Below, piece by piece: positions 1 to 5,825 of a stretch of DNA of 10,353 nt (positions within the stretch are counted from its first letter, which is position 1; each line of letters opens with the position of its first letter). The notes below the pieces were generated by a model that made no database searches, was not told the origin of the DNA, and saw nothing but the letters and a program-made list of their open reading frames with translations. The position numbers and the translations under genes were made by a program. Location of the stretch: contig JAZNZB010000073.1 of NCBI GenBank assembly GCA_045594705.1, positions 1-10,353 of the forward strand. The letters are read 5' to 3'. The DNA comes from SVQP01 sp045594705. GTDB lineage: Bacteria > Bacillota > Clostridia > Oscillospirales > CAG-272.

Positions 1-21
1 ATAAGGAAAAAAAATGCAAAA

Positions 22-40
22 GGCCCCGTTCCCAGGGGCC
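22..40 (-). terminator. Intrinsic terminator of gdhA
   Basis: On the minus strand, about 25 nt past the gdhA stop codon, there is a 6-bp all-GC stem (GGCCCC with GGGGCC, 7-nt loop). It is followed by TTTTGCA and then a run of eight T. The T-rich tail lies only on the minus-strand side, which fixes the direction. Confidence 0.85.
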
Positions 41-64
41 CTTACGCTCATTTTTTCAATATGA

Positions 65-1408
65 TCAGACAAGACCCTGCGCGAGCATTGCATCCGCAAC
101 CTTTTCAAAGCCTGCGATGTTTGCACCTGCAACCAGGTCACCCTCCATGCCGTACTTCTTGGCAGCGGCAACCGAGTTATTGAAGATATCGGACATGATC
201 TGATGCAGCTTTGCGTCAACCTCTTCTGCGGTCCAGGAGTAGCGCATGGAGTTCTGGCTCATTTCCAGACCAGAAACTGCAACGCCGCCTGCGTTGACTG
301 CCTTGGAGGGAGCAACGACCACGCCGTTTGCCTTGAGGTATTCAAACGCCTCTGCAGTGGTGGGCATGTTGGAAACCTCTACGTAATACTTGACGCCGTT
401 TGCAACAATGTCCTTTGCGTTGTCCAGGTTGACCTCGTTCTGGGTTGCGCAAGGCATGACAACGTCAACCTTCTGCTCCCAAGGACGCTTGCCGGCAAAG
501 AACTGCACGCCAAACTTGTCTGCGTAATCCTGTACCTTGTCGCGGCCGGATGCACGCATTTCCAGCATATAGTCGATCTTTTCGTCGGTGCAAATACCGT
601 CGGGATCGTATACGTAACCGTCGGGACCCGAAATGGTCACGACCTTACCGCCAAGCTCGGTGACCTTCTTGACAGTACCCCAAGCCACGTTACCAAAGCC
701 GGAGACTGCAAAGGTCTTGCCCTTGATGTCCTCGCCCAGATAGTTGAGCATTTCAACGGTGTAGTAAACCGCGCCAAAGCCGGTTGCCTCGGGACGGATC
801 AGCGAGCCGCCGTATGCGCGCCCCTTACCGGTCAGAACGCCCTCGTAGCGGTTGACCAGTCTCTTGTACTGGCCGTACATGTAGCCAACCTCGCGCGCAC
901 CAACGCCGATGTCACCTGCGGGAACGTCGGTATCGGGGCCGATGTGACGGAACAGCTCGGTCATAAAGCTCTGGCAGAACGCCATGATCTCGCGGTCGCT
1001 CTTGCCTCTGGGGTCAAAGTCGGAGCCGCCCTTGCCGCCGCCCATGGGAAGGCCGGTCAAAGAGTTCTTGAAGGTCTGCTCAAAGCCAAGGAACTTGATA
1101 ATGGAAAGGTTTACGGAAGGATGGAAGCGCAGGCCGCCCTTGTAAGGACCGATTGCGCCGTTGAACTGTACGCGGTAGCCGGTGTTGACCTGTGCCTGAC
1201 CCTTATCGTCCACCCACGGTACGCGGAACATGATCACGCGCTCCGGAATGGTCATGCGCTCAAGCAGTGCTTCCTTGCGGTACTTTGCTTCGTTTGCCTC
1301 CACGACGGGACGCAGCGAGTCAAGCACTTCCTTGACAGTCTGGTGGAACTCGGGCTCACCGGGATTCTGAGCCACTACTTTGTCAATAATTTCATCTACG
1401 TAAGACAT
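65..1408 (-). CDS. gdhA: NADP-type glutamate dehydrogenase (hexameric)
   Basis: The 447-residue product is full length for the hexameric bacterial glutamate dehydrogenase family. It catalyses the reversible reductive amination of 2-oxoglutarate with ammonium in the cytoplasm. The N-terminal substrate domain carries GPYKGGLRFHP (about 87-97), the catalytic-lysine motif LPMGGGKGG with Lys126, and PAGDIGVG with Asp166. The Rossmann cofactor domain follows with SGFGNVAWG (about 236-244). The overall sequence resembles the NADPH-using biosynthetic enzymes, but cofactor choice is inferred, not shown. The ATG at 1408 has GGAG (1417-1420) 8 nt upstream. The gene lies downstream of nfnAB in the same direction but has its own promoter and a terminator. 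NADPH made by Nfn is the obvious reductant supply for it. Confidence 0.96.
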   Translation of the reverse strand: MSYVDEIIDKVVAQNPGEPEFHQTVKEVLDSLRPVVEANEAKYRKEALLERMTIPERVIMFRVPWVDDKGQAQVNTGYRVQFNGAIGPYKGGLRFHPSVNLSIIKFLGFEQTFKNSLTGLPMGGGKGGSDFDPRGKSDREIMAFCQSFMTELFRHIGPDTDVPAGDIGVGAREVGYMYGQYKRLVNRYEGVLTGKGRAYGGSLIRPEATGFGAVYYTVEMLNYLGEDIKGKTFAVSGFGNVAWGTVKKVTELGGKVVTISGPDGYVYDPDGICTDEKIDYMLEMRASGRDKVQDYADKFGVQFFAGKRPWEQKVDVVMPCATQNEVNLDNAKDIVANGVKYYVEVSNMPTTAEAFEYLKANGVVVAPSKAVNAGGVAVSGLEMSQNSMRYSWTAEEVDAKLHQIMSDIFNNSVAAAKKYGMEGDLVAGANIAGFEKVADAMLAQGLV

Positions 1409-1458
1409 AATGGTATCTCCTTTTTCGGATAGGTTTTGACAAAAATCAATATGGGAAC

Positions 1459-1487
1459 ATTATACACCCATGCAACACAGATTGCAA
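1459..1487 (-). promoter_or_regulatory. gdhA promoter
   Basis: On the minus strand, TTGCAA (1482-1487) and a perfect TATAAT (1459-1464) are separated by 17 bp. They predict a start near 1452 and a leader of about 44 nt before the gdhA ATG. The -35 box sits inside the palindrome ATTGCAAT (1481-1488), and another TTGCAA lies at 1495-1500, so a repressor or activator site may overlap the promoter. Confidence 0.75.
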
Positions 1488-1525
1488 TAGGTTTTTGCAA
1501 CTTTTTTTATTTTTCTTGCAGATTT

Positions 1526-2956
1526 TTATGAATTTTTCGAATTTATCGTGTCATCAATGGACTTTGCGGCAAGTTTTCCCGCGCCCATTGCAAGAATGAC
1601 GGTTGCAGCACCCGTAACGGCATCGCCGCCCGCCCATACCGCGTCAAGCGAAGTGTGCCCCGTTTGCTCCTCGGTGACGATGCAGCCGCGCTTGTTGGTC
1701 TCAAGCCCCTCGGTGCTCGAGGTCAGCAAGGGATTTGGCGTGGTACCAATGGCCATGATCACGCAGTCCACGTCAAGGAAATACTCCGATCCGGGAATGA
1801 CCACGGGTCTGCGACGGCCTCTCTCATCCGGCTCGCCAAGCTCCATGCGCACGCAGGTCATGCCGCGCACAAAGCCGTTGTAGGGGTCACGCGCGTTGTC
1901 CGGATTTTTGTAGCCGTGAATTTCGGTGGGTGCTTGCAAAAGCAAGAACTCCACGCCCTCCTCCATGGCATGCTCCACCTCCTCACGACGCGCGGGCAGC
2001 TCGTCCATAGAGCGGCGGTACACGATATAGACCTTCTCTGCCCCAAGGCGCAAAGCGGTTCGTGCGGCATCCATGGCCACGTTGCCGCCCCCCACCACCG
2101 CTACGCGACGCGCGCGCAAAATCGGCGTGGTGCTGTCTTGTCTGTACGCCTTCATCAGATTGCTTCTGGTCAGATATTCGTTGGCGGAATATACGCCCTT
2201 GAGCGATTCTCCGGGAATACCCATAAACGCAGGAAGTCCTGCACCCGAGCCGATAAAGACGGCCTCATAGCCCTCTTTTTCCAAGAGCTCGGAGATCTCG
2301 ACCGTTCTGCCGACCACCACGTTGGTCTGAAAATCTACGCCAAGTGCCTTGAGCGTTTCCACTTCCTTTTGCACGATGGCCTTGGGCAGACGGAACTCGG
2401 GAATGCCGTACATCAGCACGCCGCCCGCTACGTGCAACGCCTCGAATACGGTGACCTCATAGCCCTTTTTGGCAAGGTCGCCCGCACAGGAAAGGCCCGC
2501 AGGACCCGAGCCGACCACGGCCACGCGGTGTCCGTTGGAGGCGGGGCGCACAACCGGCTCTCGGTTATAAGTATTATGCCAATCGGCCACAAAGCGTTCC
2601 AAGCGGCCAATGCCCACGGGCTCACCCTTGATGCTGCGCACGCACTTGGCCTCGCATTGGGTCTCCTGCGGACAAACGCGTCCGCAAACGGCAGGCAGAG
2701 AGGACTGACGGGTGATGACCTCGTACGCGCCCTCAAAGTCGCCCTCTTTGACCTTGGCAATAAATTCGGGAATGGCAATGTTCACAGGACAACCGCTCAC
2801 ACAAGGCATATTCTTGCAGCCAAGGCATCTTGCAGCCTCGGCAAGCGCGGTTTGCTCGTCGTAACCCAGCGTGACCTCGTCGAAATTGCGTGCACGCAGG
2901 ACGGGATCCTGCATGGGCATAGGATTCTTCTGCAGAGAGGGATTGTAGCTTGCCAT
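1526..2956 (-). CDS. nfnB: NfnB, large subunit of electron-bifurcating transhydrogenase
   Basis: The 476-residue flavoprotein is of the glutamate synthase small-subunit type. With NfnA it should form the NADH-dependent reduced ferredoxin:NADP+ oxidoreductase. The N-terminal part has cysteines 44, 47, 52 and 56 (CLGCKNMPCVSGCP) and 91, 95, 101 and 105 (CGRVCPQETQC and following), the pattern for two [4Fe-4S] clusters. An FAD-binding GSGPAG lies at about 149-154. The NADP(H) dinucleotide fold has VGGGN near 288-292 and the pair Arg314-Arg315, suited to a 2'-phosphate. A second FAD motif, WAGGDAVTG, is near 441-449. The ATG shares its A with the nfnA stop (TAATG), and GGAGG (2964-2968) inside the end of nfnA serves as its ribosome site, so translation is probably coupled. 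Automatic annotation would likely call it gltD/gltA, but no glutamate synthase large subunit is present and the adjacent NfnA argues for Nfn. No clear terminator is seen before the gdhA promoter. Confidence 0.88.
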   Translation of the reverse strand: MASYNPSLQKNPMPMQDPVLRARNFDEVTLGYDEQTALAEAARCLGCKNMPCVSGCPVNIAIPEFIAKVKEGDFEGAYEVITRQSSLPAVCGRVCPQETQCEAKCVRSIKGEPVGIGRLERFVADWHNTYNREPVVRPASNGHRVAVVGSGPAGLSCAGDLAKKGYEVTVFEALHVAGGVLMYGIPEFRLPKAIVQKEVETLKALGVDFQTNVVVGRTVEISELLEKEGYEAVFIGSGAGLPAFMGIPGESLKGVYSANEYLTRSNLMKAYRQDSTTPILRARRVAVVGGGNVAMDAARTALRLGAEKVYIVYRRSMDELPARREEVEHAMEEGVEFLLLQAPTEIHGYKNPDNARDPYNGFVRGMTCVRMELGEPDERGRRRPVVIPGSEYFLDVDCVIMAIGTTPNPLLTSSTEGLETNKRGCIVTEEQTGHTSLDAVWAGGDAVTGAATVILAMGAGKLAAKSIDDTINSKNS

Positions 2957-3798
2957 TACTCTACCTCCTTTGCAAACAGATTGCAGGACGCCTCTCTTGC
3001 ATGCGCCTCAAAATCGCGGTACATGGTGCTGCGCGACATAGCCTCGTCAAAGTCCACGGCATAGCCGTCAAACTCCGGGCCATCCACGCAGGCAAACTGC
3101 GTCTTTCCGCCCACCGTCAGTCGGCAACCGCCGCACATGCCTGTGCCGTCAATCATGATGGGGTTCATGGAAACCACCACGGGGATCTCATAGGGCTTGA
3201 CGGTGGCAACCACGAATTTCATCATGATCAGCGGGCCGATAGTGATGACGCGGTCATAGCGCACACCGCTCTCCAAAGCAGCTTGCAGGGGTGCTGTGAC
3301 AGTTCCCTTTTGACCGTACGAGCCATCGTCGGTCATGACGGTCAGCGTGTCGGACGCAGCGGCAAATTCCTCTTCCAATATGACAAGATCTTTATTTCGA
3401 AAGCCGATGATGGCATGCACGCGGCAGCCCGCCTCGTGCAAGGCCTGTACCACGGGTAACGCGATCGCGCAGCCAACGCCGCCGCCTACCACGCAGACCT
3501 CCCCAAGTCCTTCGATCTCGGTCGCCTTGCCGAGAGGACCTACGAAATCCGCAATATATTCGCCCTCTTTCTTGGTCGCAAGCAGATCGGTGGTCGCACC
3601 CACGGTCTGGAAAATGATGCGCACCGTGCCCGCAGAGCGGTCATAGCCCGCAACGGTCAGCGGAATTCTCTCCCCTTCCGAGTCCACGCGCAAAATGATA
3701 AACTGCCCCGCCTTGGCACGCTTGGCCACGGCAGGTGCATCAATATCCATCTGCACCACGGTGGGGTTCAGTTGTTTTCTTGATACGATTTTGTACAT
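2956..3798 (-). CDS. nfnA: NfnA, ferredoxin-NADP+ reductase-type small subunit
   Basis: The 280-residue protein has the PyrK/HydG-like ferredoxin reductase layout. A flavin-binding barrel carries RIPLT at 44-48, a nucleotide-binding half carries VGGGVGCA at 104-111, and the C-terminal iron-sulfur segment has Cys222, Cys225 and Cys237. Asp217 sits five residues before Cys222. In studied NfnA proteins the [2Fe-2S] cluster uses three Cys and one Asp, which fits this spacing. NfnA is the NAD(H)-side subunit and works with NfnB in the cytoplasm. The reading frame stays open to 3837, but the ATG at 3798 is preferred. It has GGAAGG (3806-3811) 7 nt upstream and gives the family's usual beginning, MYKIVSRKQL. 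It is first in the two-gene nfnAB operon. Confidence 0.9.
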   Translation of the reverse strand: MYKIVSRKQLNPTVVQMDIDAPAVAKRAKAGQFIILRVDSEGERIPLTVAGYDRSAGTVRIIFQTVGATTDLLATKKEGEYIADFVGPLGKATEIEGLGEVCVVGGGVGCAIALPVVQALHEAGCRVHAIIGFRNKDLVILEEEFAAASDTLTVMTDDGSYGQKGTVTAPLQAALESGVRYDRVITIGPLIMMKFVVATVKPYEIPVVVSMNPIMIDGTGMCGGCRLTVGGKTQFACVDGPEFDGYAVDFDEAMSRSTMYRDFEAHAREASCNLFAKEVE

Positions 3799-3853
3799 GA
3801 TGATACCTTCCTGTTGTATATACGGTGCTGTAAGCACAAATTATCTCATAATA

Positions 3854-3882
3854 ATTTTATCACAACTGCACGGCTGTGTCAA
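3854..3882 (-). promoter_or_regulatory. nfnAB promoter
   Basis: The minus strand has TTGACA (3877-3882), a 17-bp spacer and TAAAAT (3854-3859). This is a near-consensus housekeeping promoter with a start near 3847. The leader of about 50 nt contains a small hairpin GTGCT-TAC-AGCAC and then the nfnA ribosome site. Confidence 0.8.
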
Positions 3883-3911
3883 TTGATTTGATCAAAGAAA
3901 GTCCGATAAAC

Positions 3912-3949
3912 AAAAAAGAGCCCCGACAGATCATCAAAGCCTGTCGGGG
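3912..3949 (-). terminator. Intrinsic terminator of the HAD gene transcript
   Basis: A 9-bp stem, CCCCGACAG (3921-3929) with CTGTCGGGG (3941-3949), lies just past the HAD hydrolase stop codon. On the minus strand it is followed by CTC and six T (3912-3917). It separates the four-helix-bundle/HAD transcript from the nfnAB promoter. Confidence 0.88.
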
Positions 3950-3956
3950 TCCTCGT

Positions 3957-4586
3957 TTAAGGACGTTGAAGTTTTTTGTTCAAATCATCAAATGAATCCA
4001 CTTGTTCTCCTGAATATTGCTCATTATATCTGTTAAAGAGAATCGAAGGTATGCCAAGGGTTTGGGCAGATAAAATATTTGCAATGCTATCATCAACAAA
4101 AAGGCATTCCTCTGCTGATGCTTGTATTTGTTTTAAGGCAATACGGTATATTTGAGGATCAGGTTTTCTGCAATGTACATCTCCGCTGATGATTCTGTAT
4201 TTGAAATACTTGTCAATGCCATAGTATTCGGTAATATATCTACTCCACTCCGATACATCCGTAGACAACAAAACAAAATCATATTGTTTATAATATTTTT
4301 CTGCAAATACAATAAACGATTTGTCAAAAGAAAGATAATTCTCAATATAGTCCTTCATATGATATTCGGGATCTTTGTAGCCCAATTCAGAAAGGAATTC
4401 ATATGAACTTATCTGACCTAACCCTGCTTTTGTAAACAATTTTTGATTTTCAAGCAAATCCTTTATTCGTCCATGTTCCGATACATCGAAGCGTTCATAC
4501 GTATAAGGAACAAAATTTCCTGTTCTGTCTTTTAATATGACTCCGTACATATCGAATATCAAAGTTGTAATCTTTTGGGACATCAT
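3957..4586 (-). CDS. HAD-superfamily hydrolase
   Basis: The 209-residue protein belongs to the HAD subfamily IA, the class with a helical cap after motif I. Motif I is FDMYGV with nucleophile Asp12. Motif II is around LLSTD (Ser108). Motif III is CRKPDPQIY with Lys141, and motif IV is FVDDS with Asp165 and Asp166. The residue two after the nucleophile is Tyr14, where most HAD phosphatases have Asp. 2-haloacid dehalogenases also have Tyr there, so phosphatase activity should not be assumed and the substrate is unknown. The frame can start at a GTG at 4610, but the ATG at 4586 is preferred because GGAG (4594-4597) sits 7 nt before it. It follows the four-helix-bundle gene by 30 nt, so the two are probably cotranscribed. 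Both are visibly AT-richer than their neighbours. Confidence 0.82.
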   Translation of the reverse strand: MMSQKITTLIFDMYGVILKDRTGNFVPYTYERFDVSEHGRIKDLLENQKLFTKAGLGQISSYEFLSELGYKDPEYHMKDYIENYLSFDKSFIVFAEKYYKQYDFVLLSTDVSEWSRYITEYYGIDKYFKYRIISGDVHCRKPDPQIYRIALKQIQASAEECLFVDDSIANILSAQTLGIPSILFNRYNEQYSGEQVDSFDDLNKKLQRP

Positions 4587-4616
4587 CTCATTGCTCCTTG
4601 ATTTTTTCACAAGTTT

Positions 4617-4973
4617 CTACTCTTGTTTTGCTTTGATTGTTTTTAACGAAGATATCAGCATCCTGCGTATAGCACCGCATTCATTTTGAATTGGTTTATA
4701 AACAGTTTCATCAATACAACCGGTTTCAAACAAAAGCTCAAGCCAATATTCGGTTTCATAGCATTCCTTTTGCGCAATTTCAAGCTTTGATACGAAATCC
4801 TTCGTGCCTTGCGCATACTGTGCCTCATGAATATTGGCTCCAATTGAAGTACCGGAACGCAATAATTGATTGATCAGGACAGGTTCTTTATGGTCGGATT
4901 TCATATTGCGGCAAAGAAAAACAATATTTTTTGCAAACTCCTTTGCCTTATCTCTTAAAATGCTGTTTGACAT
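4617..4973 (-). CDS. Four-helix-bundle protein of the S23 / 23S intervening-sequence type
   Basis: The 118-residue, mostly helical protein matches the small four-helix-bundle family first known from proteins encoded in 23S rRNA intervening sequences. The family signature LLRSGTSIGANIHEAQ lies at about 37-52 and KLEIAQKECYETEYW at about 63-77. A long basic helix ends the chain. Relatives include Avd of diversity-generating retroelements, which binds structured RNA. An RNA-related role here is an inference from the family. There is no signal peptide or membrane segment. The ATG at 4973 is chosen over the upstream in-frame start at 5000 because it has AGAGGTGA just before it and because the promoter -10 box (4992-4997) overlaps the longer version. 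The gene starts immediately downstream of the mirrored hairpin array and reads into the HAD gene. Confidence 0.88.
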   Translation of the reverse strand: MSNSILRDKAKEFAKNIVFLCRNMKSDHKEPVLINQLLRSGTSIGANIHEAQYAQGTKDFVSKLEIAQKECYETEYWLELLFETGCIDETVYKPIQNECGAIRRMLISSLKTIKAKQE

Positions 4974-4991
4974 ATCATCACCTCTACCAAT

Positions 4992-5020
4992 ATTGTACAA
5001 CGAAACTAAAGGTAAGTCAA
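4992..5020 (-). promoter_or_regulatory. Promoter of the four-helix-bundle/HAD transcript
   Basis: TTGACT (5015-5020), a 17-bp spacer and TACAAT (4992-4997) lie on the minus strand, giving a start near 4985 and a very short leader. The -35 box begins at the base next to the outermost GTGATATT box of the array, so anything bound to or folded from the array would directly affect this promoter. Confidence 0.8.
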
Positions 5021-5189
5021 GTGATATTCCGACTTCGTCGGAGTGATATTATTGCTATCGCAATAGTGATATTGAAGCCTGTGGCTTCAGTGATATTCTA
5101 TTCGCCTTTCAAACTCGCGAAGCGAATACCACTCGGCGTAGCCGAATATCACTGCGTAAGCAATATCACTCGCCGCAGGCGAATAGAAC
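5021..5189. repeat. Mirrored array of GTGATATT boxes alternating with short hairpins
   Basis: Four direct copies of GTGATATT begin at 5021, 5043, 5066 and 5090. Four inverted copies or near copies follow: AATACCAC at 5125, AATATCAC at 5145 and 5162, and AATAGAAC at 5182. Between them are small hairpins: TCCGAC/GTCGGA (5028-5042), TATTGC/GCAATA (5050-5065), TGAAGCC/GGCTTCA (5073-5089), TCGC/GCGA (5115-5125), TCGGC/GCCGA (5133-5145), a weak TGC/GCA (5153-5162) and TCGCC/GGCGA (5170-5182). Box 1 can pair with box 8, 2 with 7, 3 with 6 and 4 with 5. The central pair is extended by TATTCGC (5099-5105) with GCGAATA (5122-5128). The result is a stem with side hairpins like a fishbone. Stem sequences differ between units while pairing is kept. 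No protein is credible here. Confidence 0.9.
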
Positions 5190-5190
5190 T

Positions 5191-5218
5191 GCCCGCTACT
5201 CCATTCGGAGTAGCGGGC
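5191..5218. other. 12-bp perfect hairpin without U-tract
   Basis: GCCCGCTACTCC (5191-5202), loop ATTC, and GGAGTAGCGGGC (5207-5218) form a 12-bp perfect stem. Neither strand has a T run after it, so it is not a complete intrinsic terminator. It lies exactly between the GTGATATT array and the structured-RNA candidate. It may be the stem of a terminator whose T-tract was split off, or a protecting 3' hairpin of the RNA. Confidence 0.8.
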
Positions 5219-5226
5219 AACTCCCG

Positions 5227-5424
5227 CCGAGCCGTGTGACCCACGTTTTTGAACCCTGCCGTCCAGGGCGGTGCCCTCTACCGCTGCTTTACTGCTCCCA
5301 ACGTCCGAGCAAGCACGGGACAAGTCAACCGAACTCTTGCACGGGAGGTCTGCAAACCACTTTGGTTCAGGCTCCTTTAATCATCTTGTAGGTCCCAATC
5401 ATGGCGTCATCACGCACACGGCAG
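5227..5424 (-). ncRNA. Structured noncoding RNA candidate, possibly 6S RNA
   Basis: An 8-bp perfect inverted repeat, GCCGTGTG (5231-5238) and CACACGGC (5415-5422), brackets about 192 nt with no credible reading frame. On the minus strand the inside holds further pairings: AACCA/TGGTT near 5359-5374, CGTGCAAG against CTTGCTCG (7 of 8 pairs), GCGGT/ACCGC near 5270-5285 and CCCTG/CAGGG near 5255-5268. A closing end-to-end stem, a long inner rod with open stretches and a length near 190 nt are the general features of 6S RNA, which mimics an open promoter and binds RNA polymerase. The assignment rests on shape and a weak sequence impression, not on an alignment. No promoter was found directly upstream on the minus strand, so it may be processed from the DUF1292 transcript. 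Boundaries are approximate. Confidence 0.45.
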
Positions 5425-5447
5425 GATGAAATTCATTTTTTGATCAA

Positions 5448-5732
5448 TTACTGATCCAGATCGATCTCCTCGGAGAACATGTCGTCAAAGATGTCGGCGA
5501 TCTTGTCAAACTCCGCATCGTCGTCGATGGTGACAAGCATCTCCTCGCCGTCCTCGTCCTCTTCGGTCTTGAGGATCACGTACTCGTAAAAGCCCTGCTC
5601 CTCACCCTGCTGGTCTGCGGGGATCATAGCATGATAAGTAACACCCTCCACGTCAACCGTGCCGATCAGCTCAAATTCGATCTCGTTGCCGTCCTCATCG
5701 GTCAGCGTAAAAAATTCTCTTTCGTTTTCCAT
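5448..5732 (-). CDS. DUF1292 family protein (YrzB-like)
   Basis: The 94-residue, very acidic protein has the DUF1292 form common in Firmicutes. It opens with FFTLTDEDGNEIEFELIGT (about 6-24), continues through a YHAMIPAD segment and YVILKTEEDEDGEE, and ends in an Asp/Glu-rich tail. No catalytic residue, signal peptide or membrane segment is visible. The family's function is unknown. The frame continues upstream to 5780, but the ATG at 5732 has AAGAGG (5739-5744) 6 nt before it and gives the usual short N-terminus. The gene follows hemW by 93 nt and has its own near-perfect promoter. No terminator is seen between it and the structured-RNA candidate. Confidence 0.85.
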   Translation of the reverse strand: MENEREFFTLTDEDGNEIEFELIGTVDVEGVTYHAMIPADQQGEEQGFYEYVILKTEEDEDGEEMLVTIDDDAEFDKIADIFDDMFSEEIDLDQ

Positions 5733-5791
5733 TTTATACCTCTTTGTATTCCATATTTCAATGTGTTCGGACGTTTTCATCCTCTGCTATT

Positions 5792-5820
5792 ATTGTACCT
5801 TATTTTGCCCCGTTTGTCAA
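5792..5820 (-). promoter_or_regulatory. Promoter of the DUF1292 gene
   Basis: TTGACA (5815-5820), 17 bp, then TACAAT (5792-5797) on the minus strand, beginning 6 nt past the hemW stop codon. The predicted start is near 5785, with a leader of about 53 nt. No terminator separates hemW from it, so read-through from lepA-hemW is also possible. Confidence 0.82.
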
Positions 5821-5825
5821 TGCCT

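Noticed and set aside
203..1432. Long plus-strand open frame opposite gdhA
   Set aside because: It is antisense to an unmistakable gdhA, has no family features, and its openness follows from the codon bias of the real gene.
1526..2956. Glutamate synthase small subunit as the gene's function
   Set aside because: No large subunit is present. The directly coupled upstream gene is NfnA with its Asp-Cys-Cys-Cys cluster pattern, so NfnB is the better call.
1655..3064. Long plus-strand open frame opposite nfnB
   Set aside because: Antisense to nfnB, His/Arg/Ala-rich low-information product, no recognisable motif and no good ribosome site.
4617..4973. Diversity-generating retroelement accessory protein (Avd)
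   Set aside because: The fold family is related, but there is no reverse transcriptase, template repeat or variable repeat in the window.
5021..5189. CRISPR array
   Set aside because: The repeated unit is only 8 bp, copies face both directions, the spacers are themselves hairpins, and no cas gene is nearby.
4931..5323. Short reading frames across the hairpin array (both strands)
   Set aside because: They translate the repeats and hairpins, have no family resemblance, and on the plus strand overlap the promoter of the four-helix-bundle gene.
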